Assembly: GCA_950295325.1 (NCBI GenBank)
Contig: OX485804.1
Span: forward strand, 32,982,001-33,046,000
Source of the DNA: Polytrichum commune
Lineage: Eukaryota; Streptophyta; Polytrichopsida; Polytrichales; Polytrichaceae
Length of the DNA: 64,000 bases
Direction of reading: 5' to 3'
Shown here: positions 49,447 through 60,814 of the stretch, piece after piece
How positions within the stretch are numbered: position 1 is the stretch's first letter
Layout: each line of letters begins with the position of its first letter
Notes under the pieces: generated by a model
Told to the model about the DNA's origin: nothing
The model's input: only the letters and a program-made list of their open reading frames with translations
Databases searched by the model: none
Translations under genes and position numbers: made by a program

Positions 49447-52180
49447 GCACATTTCTCAGCCATTCAAGGTGAAAAACATTAGTCTACTCATTGCCTGAGG
49501 ATATGAGACAAGATAATTAGCAAATCCAAATTGAGCCGTAGCCCTAGGCCACTTTCCTCATTATTTTTGGAGCTCATATGAATATTTTATTCATGATCAA
49601 AGTGAAGGTTTTTGTGCCCATTAAAGTTCATGTAAGGTAGAGGGTGCAAAAACCAACACCCCACCTAAAAGCAACACCTTTAAACGCCTCCCAATTGCCA
49701 ACACTCTACTACCTTGAACCTTCCACATGGAAAAGAAGTGCATGGGCCCACGGAATGACAGGTTAAGGTGCAAATAGTGGCACCATCTCACACCAGACTC
49801 CGCTACCTTCATAAAGGGTAGGTAATAGGCTCCACTCTATCTTGGCTTGGATCAAGGTGGGTTTAGGGTGGCTTGTTAGTGCCTATTCTAGCCATTCTAT
49901 TCACCACGCAGGAGGGGGGGGGGTAGGGGAGGGGCATTCTATTCTCAAAGCCAAGGACGTAGGCCCACAAAGCACAACAAGAGTTGGTTATGGGCACAAA
50001 TGGGGTTGGTTCTAGGCATAAAGTGGGTTAGTACCCGGGATGCAAGGGGGTCGGTGCCCAGGATGCAAGGTGATGGTTTTCCATTTGCACTGGTGGGATC
50101 ATGGAGGTGGCCATTGCAGACCATTGGGCTTTGATCTAGCTTGGGTCTAGTAACCAACTATGTTATGTCAATTCTAGGCAATGAAGGTGGGGATCCTCAT
50201 CATATGCAAGGTTGTCATACATGGGGCCTAGGGACCGGTTTAAGGAAGCTTGTGGTTTTAACTTTGAATACTCATCAAATATTCAATTGAGGATAGAATT
50301 TTTTTCTTTTTTTCTTTATACCTATGTCTAGCCCAAAGGCTAATATGAATTTTTTAGAAGTATCAACCACATAGTCATGTGTATGTACAATAGCTTAAAG
50401 TGTTCGTTTAAGCACTCTCTAAGTTAGGTCCCTCCAATCATGTTGACTATTGAGTGTTAAATGGTTATCATAATTGGACCAATTCTTTTAAACACAAGCC
50501 CTTTTAGTACCTATTTTGGAGTTACACCAAACTAGATAAGAAAAGCAACCAAATTAGGCACATTCACTTTGACTTGTATCAAATCATTGTAAGGTTAGAG
50601 GAATTATGTCAGTTAATTATCTTAATCAAACACCTATATATGAATGGTGTGTGATTAGGTTTGAATCTTAACAACAAAATCATGCGTTTGGAAAAGATTG
50701 GGGCCCATGCTTAGATTTTGTTGATTGTCCAAGACTAAGTAGTCAACATAATCTTTTGTTTTGGTTTTCTTTTGGAAAAGGGGGGTGGAGTTGGTGGAGT
50801 ATATGCTCATTTAATGAGGATGAAATAATCAGAAGATATTTATGGGAGCTCCAAAATTAATGAGGAAAATTGCTATGGCTTAGATCCAGATTTGTTAATC
50901 AACTCACATTAATCACATGTTAGAAATCCTAGAAAAGTGGGTGCTTAGTTAAATGTAAGTATAAATGACATTACTTCATTTTGCATGAGGATTTCCTTCC
51001 ATATCTTTAGATATTCAAGTCATAAATGCATTATTTGCGGTTTTATCTTATGAATGGATTCTATGTTAAATTATTATTTTTGTGAGTGATTGTGGGCGAA
51101 GATATTAGATTTTGGGCCCCCAGGTTCAACACTCCCCGAAAATTAGAAACTACATGCAGCCAAAGATAATGTCTTTTTTTGTTGATGATATCAAACAATT
51201 TGAAGTGCTCTCAAAATAAAATGAGCCTCACACAGTGTGTGACTTTGAATTCAAAATAATCTAGGCTGTTATAAATTTCACGAAATAAATTATATATTTA
51301 TTCTAAGATACAATGGTATAAATCATATATCATCGGTCTATGGTTCTGCATTTAAAGCAAATTATGTTGTGCTTTGAGTACATATCTATTTTGTATGGTG
51401 GAGTTTTGAAATTGCTTTGAGGTTAAATTGCATTGCAATGAATTATTGGCTCCGCCTTTTTAGATGTTTTTGAAATTCACCGAAGTTTGGCCTTGGTCAA
51501 ACAACCAACTAGAATCGCCATGCATGGAGAACAATCATAGGGCATAGCACTCTTGCAACAACCTGCATGTTGATTTATAATAAACATATGATACATGAAA
51601 ATGACTCACCCCATCTTTTCAAAATAATTGAAAGGTACTTCAAATCTGCACACTTAGAAAAATACTTAATTGAATGGGCCGTTTAATTATTGGTCACCAA
51701 GAGAATACCCCCATAACAATTACACCCTTGCTGCATGTGGTTCCCATAAGTCACACTAAGTGTCAACCTTGGGTTTGGGCCTTCAAGATGAGTTGCCCTT
51801 AATATGAGATTTGCTGACAAGGTGGTCCTTCAAAAATGTAAGGCCAAAGGTTTTTGGCTTTGTTTCAAAGTTGGGATAGAGGCATTGTGGGAACACCACT
51901 TGAATAGGTATAGGGAGTGGAGAATGAAATGTAGGGTGAATGCAAAAGAGTGAAGTAGAATAGAGTATAGTAAAGTAGAATAAAGTAAGAGGCATATTAT
52001 AGACTAGAGGATAGAGGTATTGAATAGAGCAATATCTCTCGTAGTGAAGTTGTTTGTTTACATTAGGCAATTTTGGGCAAAGCTTTTAGGTCATGTCTAC
52101 AAAAAACAATAGTGAGTTGTCCAAAAATGGCAAGTTGTAGTCCCCGGTCTTGATCTATTAGTGGACCCTGCCTGAAAATG
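49447..52180. other. Non-coding stretch with family B fragments
   Basis: A reversed family B part lies at about 49505-49640, another at about 50440-50590, and a forward copy at about 50590-50960 (GTTAATTATCTTAATCAAAC ... AATCCTAGAAAAGTGGGTGC). A poly-G run is at 49913-49922. No gene is supported. Confidence 0.45.
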
Positions 52181-52403
52181 CTACACTAAATATGATACTT
52201 AGTGTCACTTACTATTTGAAATTACACAATGCTATATCTATCAAATGTATATCTCATAATTTACCAACAAATGTCAAATTGGTTGTTTGGATATTATAGC
52301 ACATCAACAACTTTACTTGGTAGAAACTTACATCAACAATAGAAAGATATAGCACCGTGTAACTCCAAATAGTAAGTGACACTAAATATCATATTTAGCG
52401 TAG
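52181..52403. mobile_element. CTACACTAAA-family miniature element (reference-quality copy)
   Basis: A 223-bp element. Left end CTACACTAAATATGATACTT then AGTGTCACTTACTATTTGAA and ATTACACAATGCTATA; right end TATAGCACCGTGTAACTCCA then AATAGTAAGTGACACTAAAT and ATCATATTTAGCGTAG. The inverted repeat covers about 55 bases each side. Each terminus is itself a small palindrome. The flanks (ATG and TAC) show no clear target duplication. Confidence 0.85.
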
Positions 52404-54928
52404 TACATAGGGGGTTGATGTAGGCCATTTGTATGGCAATAACCATGATAACATTGTTGCCTTGTTGGGACACTTTAACCTAAGGTGTATGAGCCTCTTT
52501 AGGATAATTTACCTCCACATACCAATTTGTCTATTGGATTGACAAGGTGAGGAATCCATTATGCTACTATTTCCAAATGAGGAAAAGGGGTTCGGATAAT
52601 TTTGTGATTAGAGTTCATAAGGAGATAAATACAATACCATGTTATTTATGATTGGTTGTGTAAGGGGATTGATCCATTTCAAGATTCACATGTATTTAGA
52701 ATGGCAATTACCATGTGTGCCTATTGGGGTGTCAAACGGTGTGCAAAAGATAAGCTTGCACATTCAAACAAGCAAGTCTTTTGGTTGAAACTTTCCCTAG
52801 GAGGCACATGTTGGACGTAAGTACATGAAAAGTGGTCCCAAAATGGGTCCAAAACAAGACTTTGCTCCTTCTTCGTTGGAAGTGGTCCCAATGTAGTTTC
52901 AATTCTTCTTAAACTGTTGGCACCAAGTTCCATGAATGAAAGTGGCAAGTTCCTTGGGGTGGACTCTTATTAGAAATCTAAATGACATGTGTGGGTCGCT
53001 ATGAAACTAATGACATGTGTGGGTCCCCTTTATACAAGAAATTTATAGAGACAAACAAATATATATTGTAGGCTAGAAAACGGACTCGTGTATTTATACC
53101 AATGTTTTCAATTTAGTGTGATGAATGCCCCCACCATGTATACAAAACATGAAGCTTGAAATAAATAGCCCTATTTTACATATACAATCCACCTCTACCT
53201 GCCAATGAGAAAGTCATTGCATGCTTTTTCACTTGTAGGATATAACTTAACAACTGCAATAGACAAACAAAGACAAGAGCACAATAACTTAGCCACATTC
53301 CAAAGAAGAGCAATTCAAGGGAGCCAATGACCGCTCCAAGAACCTCTAGTTTGTGAAAACCTAGAACCCGCATGCAAACCTCTAGAAGAATGGATAACGT
53401 AGATATTTGGGAATATTATCATCATGAAAATAATGGATGACGACATAAATTGGATGAAACTAACATATGTGTTGTCCGTTTTTTCTCTACACCTTAGCTC
53501 CCCCCCCCCCTCCCTTTTTGTACATCTACCTTTACTTCAAAAAAATTATAGCCTTTTTAGATTTACACACTAAAGAAAACGATACCTCTCCCTTATATAC
53601 ACTATGCACACTAATGCCTCAAAAAATACCCCTTTCTACACTCATGTTAGTTTGTACATGTTTTCAAGGGTCCAACCCCCCCGAAGTGGCTTAGTGGGTA
53701 TCCACTATCAGGTTGTGATCACAATATTGGCATACCCACTCAGGTTGGTGCACAGAAGGGGTATAAATTAAGCATAGGGGATACAACATACACATAACTA
53801 TAGGGTATTCATTTTCTTCATTTTGTAGTTACACCATGCTCTTTCTAATGCAATAAGAGTTGGAAGCCTATAGTAAAGATTATAGGCATCATGTTTTTGG
53901 GTTATATGTATGTTAGGCAATTCATTATTTACCAATTATCCAACTTGTGTAAATACTTAAGTCTATGTCTTAACTATAAGTTCATACATACATCCTTCAT
54001 TTGGTTTAAAGTATTGTATATAGGGGGTACTAATATATATAGGGGTGACACACATACACACACACACCATTATTTTATTTCCATTGTGTGTGCACCCCGT
54101 GGGGGTTAAAAAATATGTGTAGAAACTAGAATGGCCTGATTACTTATGATATACACATGATCATAATATAGTAAATTTTATCTTTCACTTGAAGTTTGTT
54201 AATAACCCCAAACTAACTAGCCACATGAGACAATTGACCGCATAAGGCACACATACTTATACCCATGCATGCGGTGTTGCTACAAGAAGAAGGGAAGACA
54301 TTAGTGTTGTATGTAAAGAATATGGATAATCTTTGGGCGAGTTGGTTAAAAGGTGAGTTTGAGAGCTAATCCATTAAATTATTCTAGTTTCCTTAAGGCT
54401 TATATCAACATGCCAAAATTTTAGGTTCATGTTACAAAACACAACTTCTAGGTTGCCATATTAGGAGCAATGGACCCAACTAACCTTGCATAGGCCAATT
54501 TGGGGGATTTATGGGCAGGTCCCATAGAAAACCCTAAATTAAAACCTAAAATTCTCTCAATTCTTTTGAAATTGAAAGAGGAGGTCCAAAGAGTTTCGCC
54601 CAACTTTCAAAATTAGGCTTTGACCCAAGACAAGCTAATGAGCCCCTAATAGGAAATTCTCTTAAAGAGGACCTCTTTGAGGTAATTTGCGGAGAACCCT
54701 AACTTTGGTCCAATCACATCCAAACAAACCAATGTCTCGGGAGGTATATGGACATAAGAAGTTAACATTTCTAGTGTTTCCAAGTCCTACCAGTTACATG
54801 TTGACATCTTTCACATTTTCTTTACTAATTTGAGGTATATTATCTAAATTCCTCTAAAAGACCTGTAATTTTCTTTGAGTCTTGAACTTCAACTAGTTAT
54901 TTCTCAAACTCAACTAGTTCATTTGTAA
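52404..54928. other. Unassigned non-coding stretch
   Basis: No gene is recognised. Sequence at 54480-54680 looks like a reversed family C relative. A (CA)n run is at about 54049-54067. Confidence 0.35.
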
Positions 54929-55311
54929 CTACATTAAAGATGATATTTAGTGTCATATGGTATTTTATGTCACTACCCTAACTTTTTGGGTGACACTTCT
55001 TAAGAATAAGTTAACAAATACTGTCATGAATGGTGGATGAGTTCATCCATTGGCCAAAACCCTACCTTCTCTTATCAGCAACTTATGACGAAATATTGTC
55101 ATGGATGATTGAAATTTGGATGAAAAATCACTCGGTAAGTGACAGTATTTGCAAGAACTGTAAATCTATAATCCCCCCAAAAAATTTACAAGGAACAACA
55201 AATAATGTTGGGTTAACATTTAGTGTTGGTGACACTATACTGCGGTTTACAATTAGTAGTATTGAGCAAGACAATTAGAATTGGTGACACTAAATATCAT
55301 AGTTAGTGTAG
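54929..55311. mobile_element. CTACACTAAA-family element, 370-bp subfamily
   Basis: About 383 bp. Left CTACATTAAAGATGATATTT then AGTGTCATATGGTATTTTAT; right GACAATTAGAATTGGTGACA then CTAAATATCATAGTTAGTGT and AG. It shares ACACTTCTTAAGAATAAGTT and TTTAGTGTTGGTGACACTAT with 32984-33352. Confidence 0.8.
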
Positions 55312-55549
55312 TGGTCGGTTTTCTCCGTACATTGGAACAAACAGGATCCAACATCCTAATAAAATCCACTGAGGATAAGGAGAGGAAAATTTAAGCCTAG
55401 CAGAAATGGGTTAGGAGAACAACCACAACTGAGAGTGCAAGAGAAAGTTACAGTGTCCCACCGTAACCATTCATAGTATAAGTTAAACCCTGAAGGTGGG
55501 AAACAAGGGATTTACACAGTGATAGCTTCACATTAGAGTTATGCATAAA

Positions 55550-55925
55550 CTCCCTCAAAGAGTGACGAAATTGTGGGTGTGATCCTTGTTTGAGAGAAAT
55601 GACTACAAAGAGCTCATTACCTCGTCGTCTCTTGGAGCCTATTTGGTAAATTGGGTGAAACTCCTTGGATCTCCTCTTGCCATCCCCCAAAATTAAGTAA
55701 GAAAATTTTAGGATGTAAAATTGGGGTTTCATATGGGACCCACCATCTTGAATTTTGTATCAGCTTATCCAAGGCTAGCTTGGTGAGAGAAGCTAGAATT
55801 TTGGTTGATAATAACCCAACACCGCGCGCTGAGCATGTTCATTTAAACCTTAAGAAAACTTGGGTGTCTTTTTGGATACGTTCTCAAGTTCACATTATAA
55901 CGCGCACAACATGAGTTGATCCCAA
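55550..55925. repeat. Family C dispersed repeat, copy 3
   Basis: Landmarks in order: CTCCCTCAAAGAGTGACGAA, GAGCTCATTACCTCGTCGTC, CCTTGGATCTCCTCTTGCCA, GGCTAGCTTGGTGAG, GTTCATTTAAACCTTAAGAA. It lies head to tail with the next copy at 55958. Confidence 0.7.
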
Positions 55926-55957
55926 GACCTTGTGCATTACTTTATTTATGCGTATGG

Positions 55958-56800
55958 TCTCTCAAAAGAGGGACGAAACCATGGATTTGATCGTTCTTTG
56001 AGAGGTTTTATTTTGTTGGCTCTGTCTGTAGGACAGAGGCTATGCATCAACTTCTTCGTTTCAAGAGCAAATTTCCTAACCACTTTGCGTTCACACTTGA
56101 ACGCTACTTGTTCTTGTTATTTTTGGTCCACTTTATGTAATGTGGATGTTAACTATAATTATATATATGTGTGTGTGTGTGTAGAACTATAATTGCTCCC
56201 TAAAATGCATTGAAAGAAATCTAGTTAAGTATAGTTATTTTGGCAATTCTTGATTATTTATTCTAAAAACTTCGGGTGATATCAAAATCCTTGACCCGCA
56301 TTTGAGAAGAAGGTGCACAAAATCCAAGAAAGGTTTGGTATAGTAAATAGCCATGGATTGGCATGAGCAAAGTGGACAACTATAATTGTAGTCTTTCATA
56401 GTAAAGGACAGAGCCTCACGGTTCTACCGTTTTCTTGTTTTATTCTTATTAAGAGATTGTTAGCTCGTTATGTGTTGGAGCGTTTTGAAAGTTGGGTGAA
56501 ATTCCTTGGATCTCCTCTTGTTGTCCCCAAAACTTTGGAAAGAGATTTAAGATCTAAACTTGGGTCTGAACATGGGACCCGCCATCACAAAATACTTGGA
56601 TGACCTCTGCAAGGCTAACATGACCCGCCCGTTCTAGTATGACAAGCTAGAAAACCGATTTTTAATAACCCGACACCACTCGTTGAACATGTTACATGAA
56701 GGCTTAAAAAGACTTGGACGACTTTATTATGCATAAGCTCTCAAGCTCGTGTTGTAACGAAGTTGACTCACAGGAGTTTAATCTCATGACTTCACAAATA
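55958..56800. repeat. Family C repeat interrupted by another repeat
   Basis: The outer parts (55958-56030 and 56432-56800) continue one family C copy (CTCAAAAGAGGGACGAAACC ... TTGTTAGCTCGTTATGTGTT ... GGATCTCCTCTTGTTGTCC). The middle, about 56033-56430, begins CTGTAGGACAGAGGCTATGC and includes the block shared with 7585-7800, so it is a later insertion. Confidence 0.65.
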
Positions 56801-57600
56801 ACTCTAATAGATCGATCTATCACTGAAGCGAATGATTAGTCTATCCGCTACATTGATATTATCATCACAACCTCCTAGAAATGCATGTGCTAACCATACA
56901 GTTTGACTTCACCACTTGTGTATTTGACTTCAACTGTGAAGTGGCAGATAGTTTAACCCTTAAAGGACATATGCTTTCCCGATACCACACCCAAAATATC
57001 TTTTAAAATTCATTTTAAGCATGATTAACTAATTAATTTACATAGGCTCTATTCTAAAGAAGTATAGATCTTGCTAAGGTGCTCGATTTGGCATTCTAAA
57101 AACCCCATTTGGTGCAATGGAGTAGAAGTTTTGAACAAGATTCTCCCAAAATAATACCAAGCCCGTGGGGCAGCATTGTCCTTTAAGGGTTAATTACCGA
57201 CAAGCCAATGATGAAACAGATGATAGTGAGAAACAGTGATCCTGTGTGAAGGTAGCAAAACAAAGGTGCAAAGCTATTTCAATTGTTTGGAGTTAATGCA
57301 TACATAGTAGGATTGTACTCACTATAGCATGAATTATCATGTACGAACATACCTCTCATCCATCCAACATATACTATATTAGATCCTTTATAACTTTGTG
57401 TCCAATTCATCTCTCAAATAACTTGGACTATATTATTTCGAAGACTTTAAAGTTAATTCCAATGTCAAACCATGTCCCAAACCCAAAACCCTAGGACTTG
57501 CATCTATAAATAACATTTAGTTGGGTGGCAATGTAGAAGGTTAGCTTTCGTTACACTATATGACATGAAAGGATCCATGTTCCACCCAAGGTTGTAGTGT
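56801..57600. other. Non-coding stretch with half of a family D element
   Basis: A family D left half is at about 57331-57440 (GTACGAACATACCTCTCATC, CATCCAACATATACTATATT). No gene is seen. Confidence 0.4.
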
Positions 57601-57639
57601 ACTTCTCGCCGTGGCTTTTTATCTCATCCTGCTAAGTAA

Positions 57640-59825
57640 GGTACATGGGTCTTGCAGGAATAATCTACAAATTCTATATCGGTAGACACAAACAACACTC
57701 CAATCAAGAGGGTTGTTGTCACCGATGCAATACTGCGAGACAATTCCAAATGATCATCGTTGCACTTGAAGGTCCTCGGTTCACAAACCAAGGCAAATTT
57801 ATTACTCACATAGACTTTAAAAAAGTGTTTGGCTCAATCGACCACGCGCTCTTATTAGCAATTACGGAAGATCTTGGCTATCCCAAAGATGCAGTATACT
57901 TAGTGGGTAATGTCTACAAAAAATCCACTGCAATATTCCACAGCTCCCACTTTGGGCAAACCCACCCATTTCACATCAACAAAGGGACACTTCAGGGAGT
58001 ACATTAAGCCCTTATCTCTTTATATTGTCCTAGATGCCCTCCTAAGATGGATGGAAAGAGAAGAATTCAATTACCATTTCACATCATCCATTGCCACTTG
58101 CAGCACCACAACTTACGCAAACAACCTAGCCATCCTCATCGACAACAATCACCACATACAACCCCAAATCAACAAATTCTAAAAAATTGTAGAATGCGCT
58201 CATATGGACTTGAGCCTCAACAAATGCGCACTAACTGGCTATCCTCACAAATCCAAACTCAACACCACAACATTCAAAGCCTACCTTTAATCTAATCACA
58301 TCACCTACAAGCAACACCCATTCCCTACTTTCTTGCAAGACGAACTATACATATTTGGGCATACCATTGAACTCCTCCCTCAAATAGAAATTGCAACAAT
58401 ACTACAACACCGGGACAACAACCAAAAAGGAAAAGAACAAAGTAAACTACTATTACTATCGGCCACTGCCTTCGAACTAAAAATTTAATTCATAGACATT
58501 CAGGTCCTTGGGCCACACTAAAACACTTAAATGGGTAAGGATAGGCTACAAACCACCAAACAAACCTTGAAGCAATCCACTAGCTCAAACTCACAGCCCA
58601 AACCTAGCCCAATAACCTAACATTTCTAATCATAAATCACAATGATCGGACCTCATTCAAAATTTCACTAACATCCTGGATATACGTATCATCCTTATAC
58701 TACCATCTCATTTTAAAGATTACAAACACCCCCCGAAACTCCCACAATACTATACATACACATAACTGTCCCTCACATCAATCAATTGCATCCACACTAA
58801 CCCCCACGCCCTAGTATAATCCTTATACTAACATCACTCCGATAAATAATCAGTAGAGCACACAATATAATATGCACCCACAAACTACTCCAACCTATCC
58901 CACCTAACATAAAAATCAAGAGGATCAAAACATAGAAAGACGCCATAGATCACCCAAGCTCACCACTTCCCCCACCCGTTCCCCTCTACCACCCAAATTA
59001 ACTAACATTAACCAAATAGAATTCTCACCATCACGTATTTTTTACATGGATGGCTCCTTTACGCCCACCCCCCCCCCCCCCCCCTTTCCCTCCAAATCTC
59101 ATGGCACAAGCAAAATAATGAATTCTAGGGTATCCAACACTTGCAACTCAACCGCAATAGTTGATCACCTACCAAGTGACCAAACATACTCATAACTGAA
59201 TTAGATGCAATCTTACTATACTTGATACACGCCAAAATCAACACCCAAAATGTACACACCTTTACAAATAGCCATAATAACTATACCTAATACGTAACCA
59301 CATCAAACAACCACTATCATAGTATACTTAGATATTCAAATATGCCCAATACCTAGGCAACCTATGTAATTGTACATTCTAGACCCACTACACAACCATC
59401 AACTTCACTCTATGAACACAAAATTGCAAAAAAACTTGGCCCCACCTCCTAGTACATTGTACACACTGCTTCATAAAAGGTCTCAAAATCAATTTACACA
59501 ACAAAGCAATCCACGCATGCACAAGATAGTCCCCACATGGCTACTACCATGCACATGCAAAACCTGTAGATGCACACGTCTAGCCTGCCTAAGACCAAAC
59601 ATCATTAGCCTCATCAACATATTCATGATTTTGTCCCAGTATCACCAATACCAACAATCACGATCCAATATATCAAATCCACTTACTGCCATGATAGATT
59701 CACATAACCAACCATACAAGAAAAATATGGCAAATACAACCCACTTCTTGATTCCCTCGTACTTTAGAGGATGGAAATGTCACCCCCCTAGTAGTAGTAA
59801 CCGCCGGTGTAAAAGGATCTATTAA
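57640..59825 (+). mobile_element. Decayed LINE (non-LTR retrotransposon) with reverse transcriptase and RNase H remnants
   Basis: Conceptual translation gives, in order, HIDFKKVFGSIDHALLLAI (about 57810; the DFKKAFDS-type RT motif), NKGTLQG then TLSPYLFIL after a frameshift near 58000, LDALLRWMEREEFNY, and TYANNLAIL at about 58113, the place of the catalytic YADD. Further on, FYMDGSF (about 59040) and ELDAILLYLIHAKI...VHTFTNSHN (59198-59283) match RNase H motifs. Stops and frameshifts break the frame and both catalytic Asp of YADD read Asn, so it is a dead copy. From about 58080 the plus strand is poor in G and rich in C and A. A poly-C run lies at 59068-59085. Limits are approximate. Confidence 0.75.
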
Positions 59826-60344
59826 TGGCTCTCAAATTTGCATGTACTTAATCATTATGTAACTGCCAATTGACGTTTACATGATCATGTGTTGATATTT
59901 GTTGATATGTATTTACCAACAAACACTTGCTTAATTGATGTTGTCGACTTATGTCACCATAATTCATTTTAGGCAATCACCAGTTGATAATTTTTAACAA
60001 AGCTAGGTATTCTATTGTATAGAAAGAAGCCTTAATTTTTTAGAATTTCATTATCCATTTCACTTTAAAGTGATTGGTTTTTTACGTAGTTCTTTACATG
60101 GTTTACATGGAAATGGCATATCAAGCCTTGACCTAATTCCTGTGCAGGTATTTAAGTTGGGGTAGATATCAAATGTGGACCTCACCCTATATTGTCATCC
60201 AATTTGAAGGTTTTGAGGTCAAGGTTGAAAGTGGGGTGGCCTTAATAATATACTTGAGGAGAGCCGAAGGGAAGATGGCATGATTCATGTTGGATTTCAA
60301 TCACACGGAAACATAATAAAGTAAAATGACCTCAAACATGCATC
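59826..60344. other. Unassigned non-coding stretch
   Basis: No gene or recognisable repeat. Base composition returns to normal just after 59825, marking the LINE's end. Confidence 0.4.
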
Positions 60345-60665
60345 TTTAAATAAACACCACTTCTTGTAAGATGTGAAACATGCAATTAGTGTAAGATGAT
60401 CAGCAAAACCAAATTGGGTCCATAGCAATTTTCTTCATGAATTTTGAAGCTCATATGCATGCCTTATTCATTGTCAAAGTAAGGATTGCATTTCTTGTTT
60501 TTCCTTTCCCCCCAACACAATTATGATGACTATTGGGCATGCAATAGTTCAGGAAATTTGAGCATGTAGTCCGACCTCTTTAAAACCACATATCTTTATG
60601 GTGTATGTTCTTAGATCCACTCAACCACGTCCGTTGAAGATGAGTCACCACATTACGCCCGCTTA
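60345..60665. mobile_element. Family B element in reverse orientation
   Basis: Reverse-strand landmarks: ACACAATTATGATGACTATT, GCATGTAGTCCGACCTCTTT, GTGTATGTTCTTAGATCCAC; forward-read remnants GAATTTTGAAGCTCATATGC and CATTGTCAAAGTAAGGA. The ends are too worn to place exactly. It lies just 3' of the Lhca5 gene. Confidence 0.55.
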
Positions 60666-60814
60666 CCTTGTACCAACCAAGACCAGCATGATCAAGTAAA
60701 GTGCTCATGAGTACTCCAGAATAAGTGTGGCCAAGTAACAAGAGTGAAGATGATGCAAAAATAGAATGGCTCAAAAACAGAATGATCTAAAAAATGGCTG
60801 ACAAAAATGCATCG

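Noticed and set aside
59370-59825. 151-codon plus-strand frame
   Set aside because: It lies within the decayed LINE where G-poor sequence lowers stop-codon frequency (few TAG/TGA); no independent gene signal.
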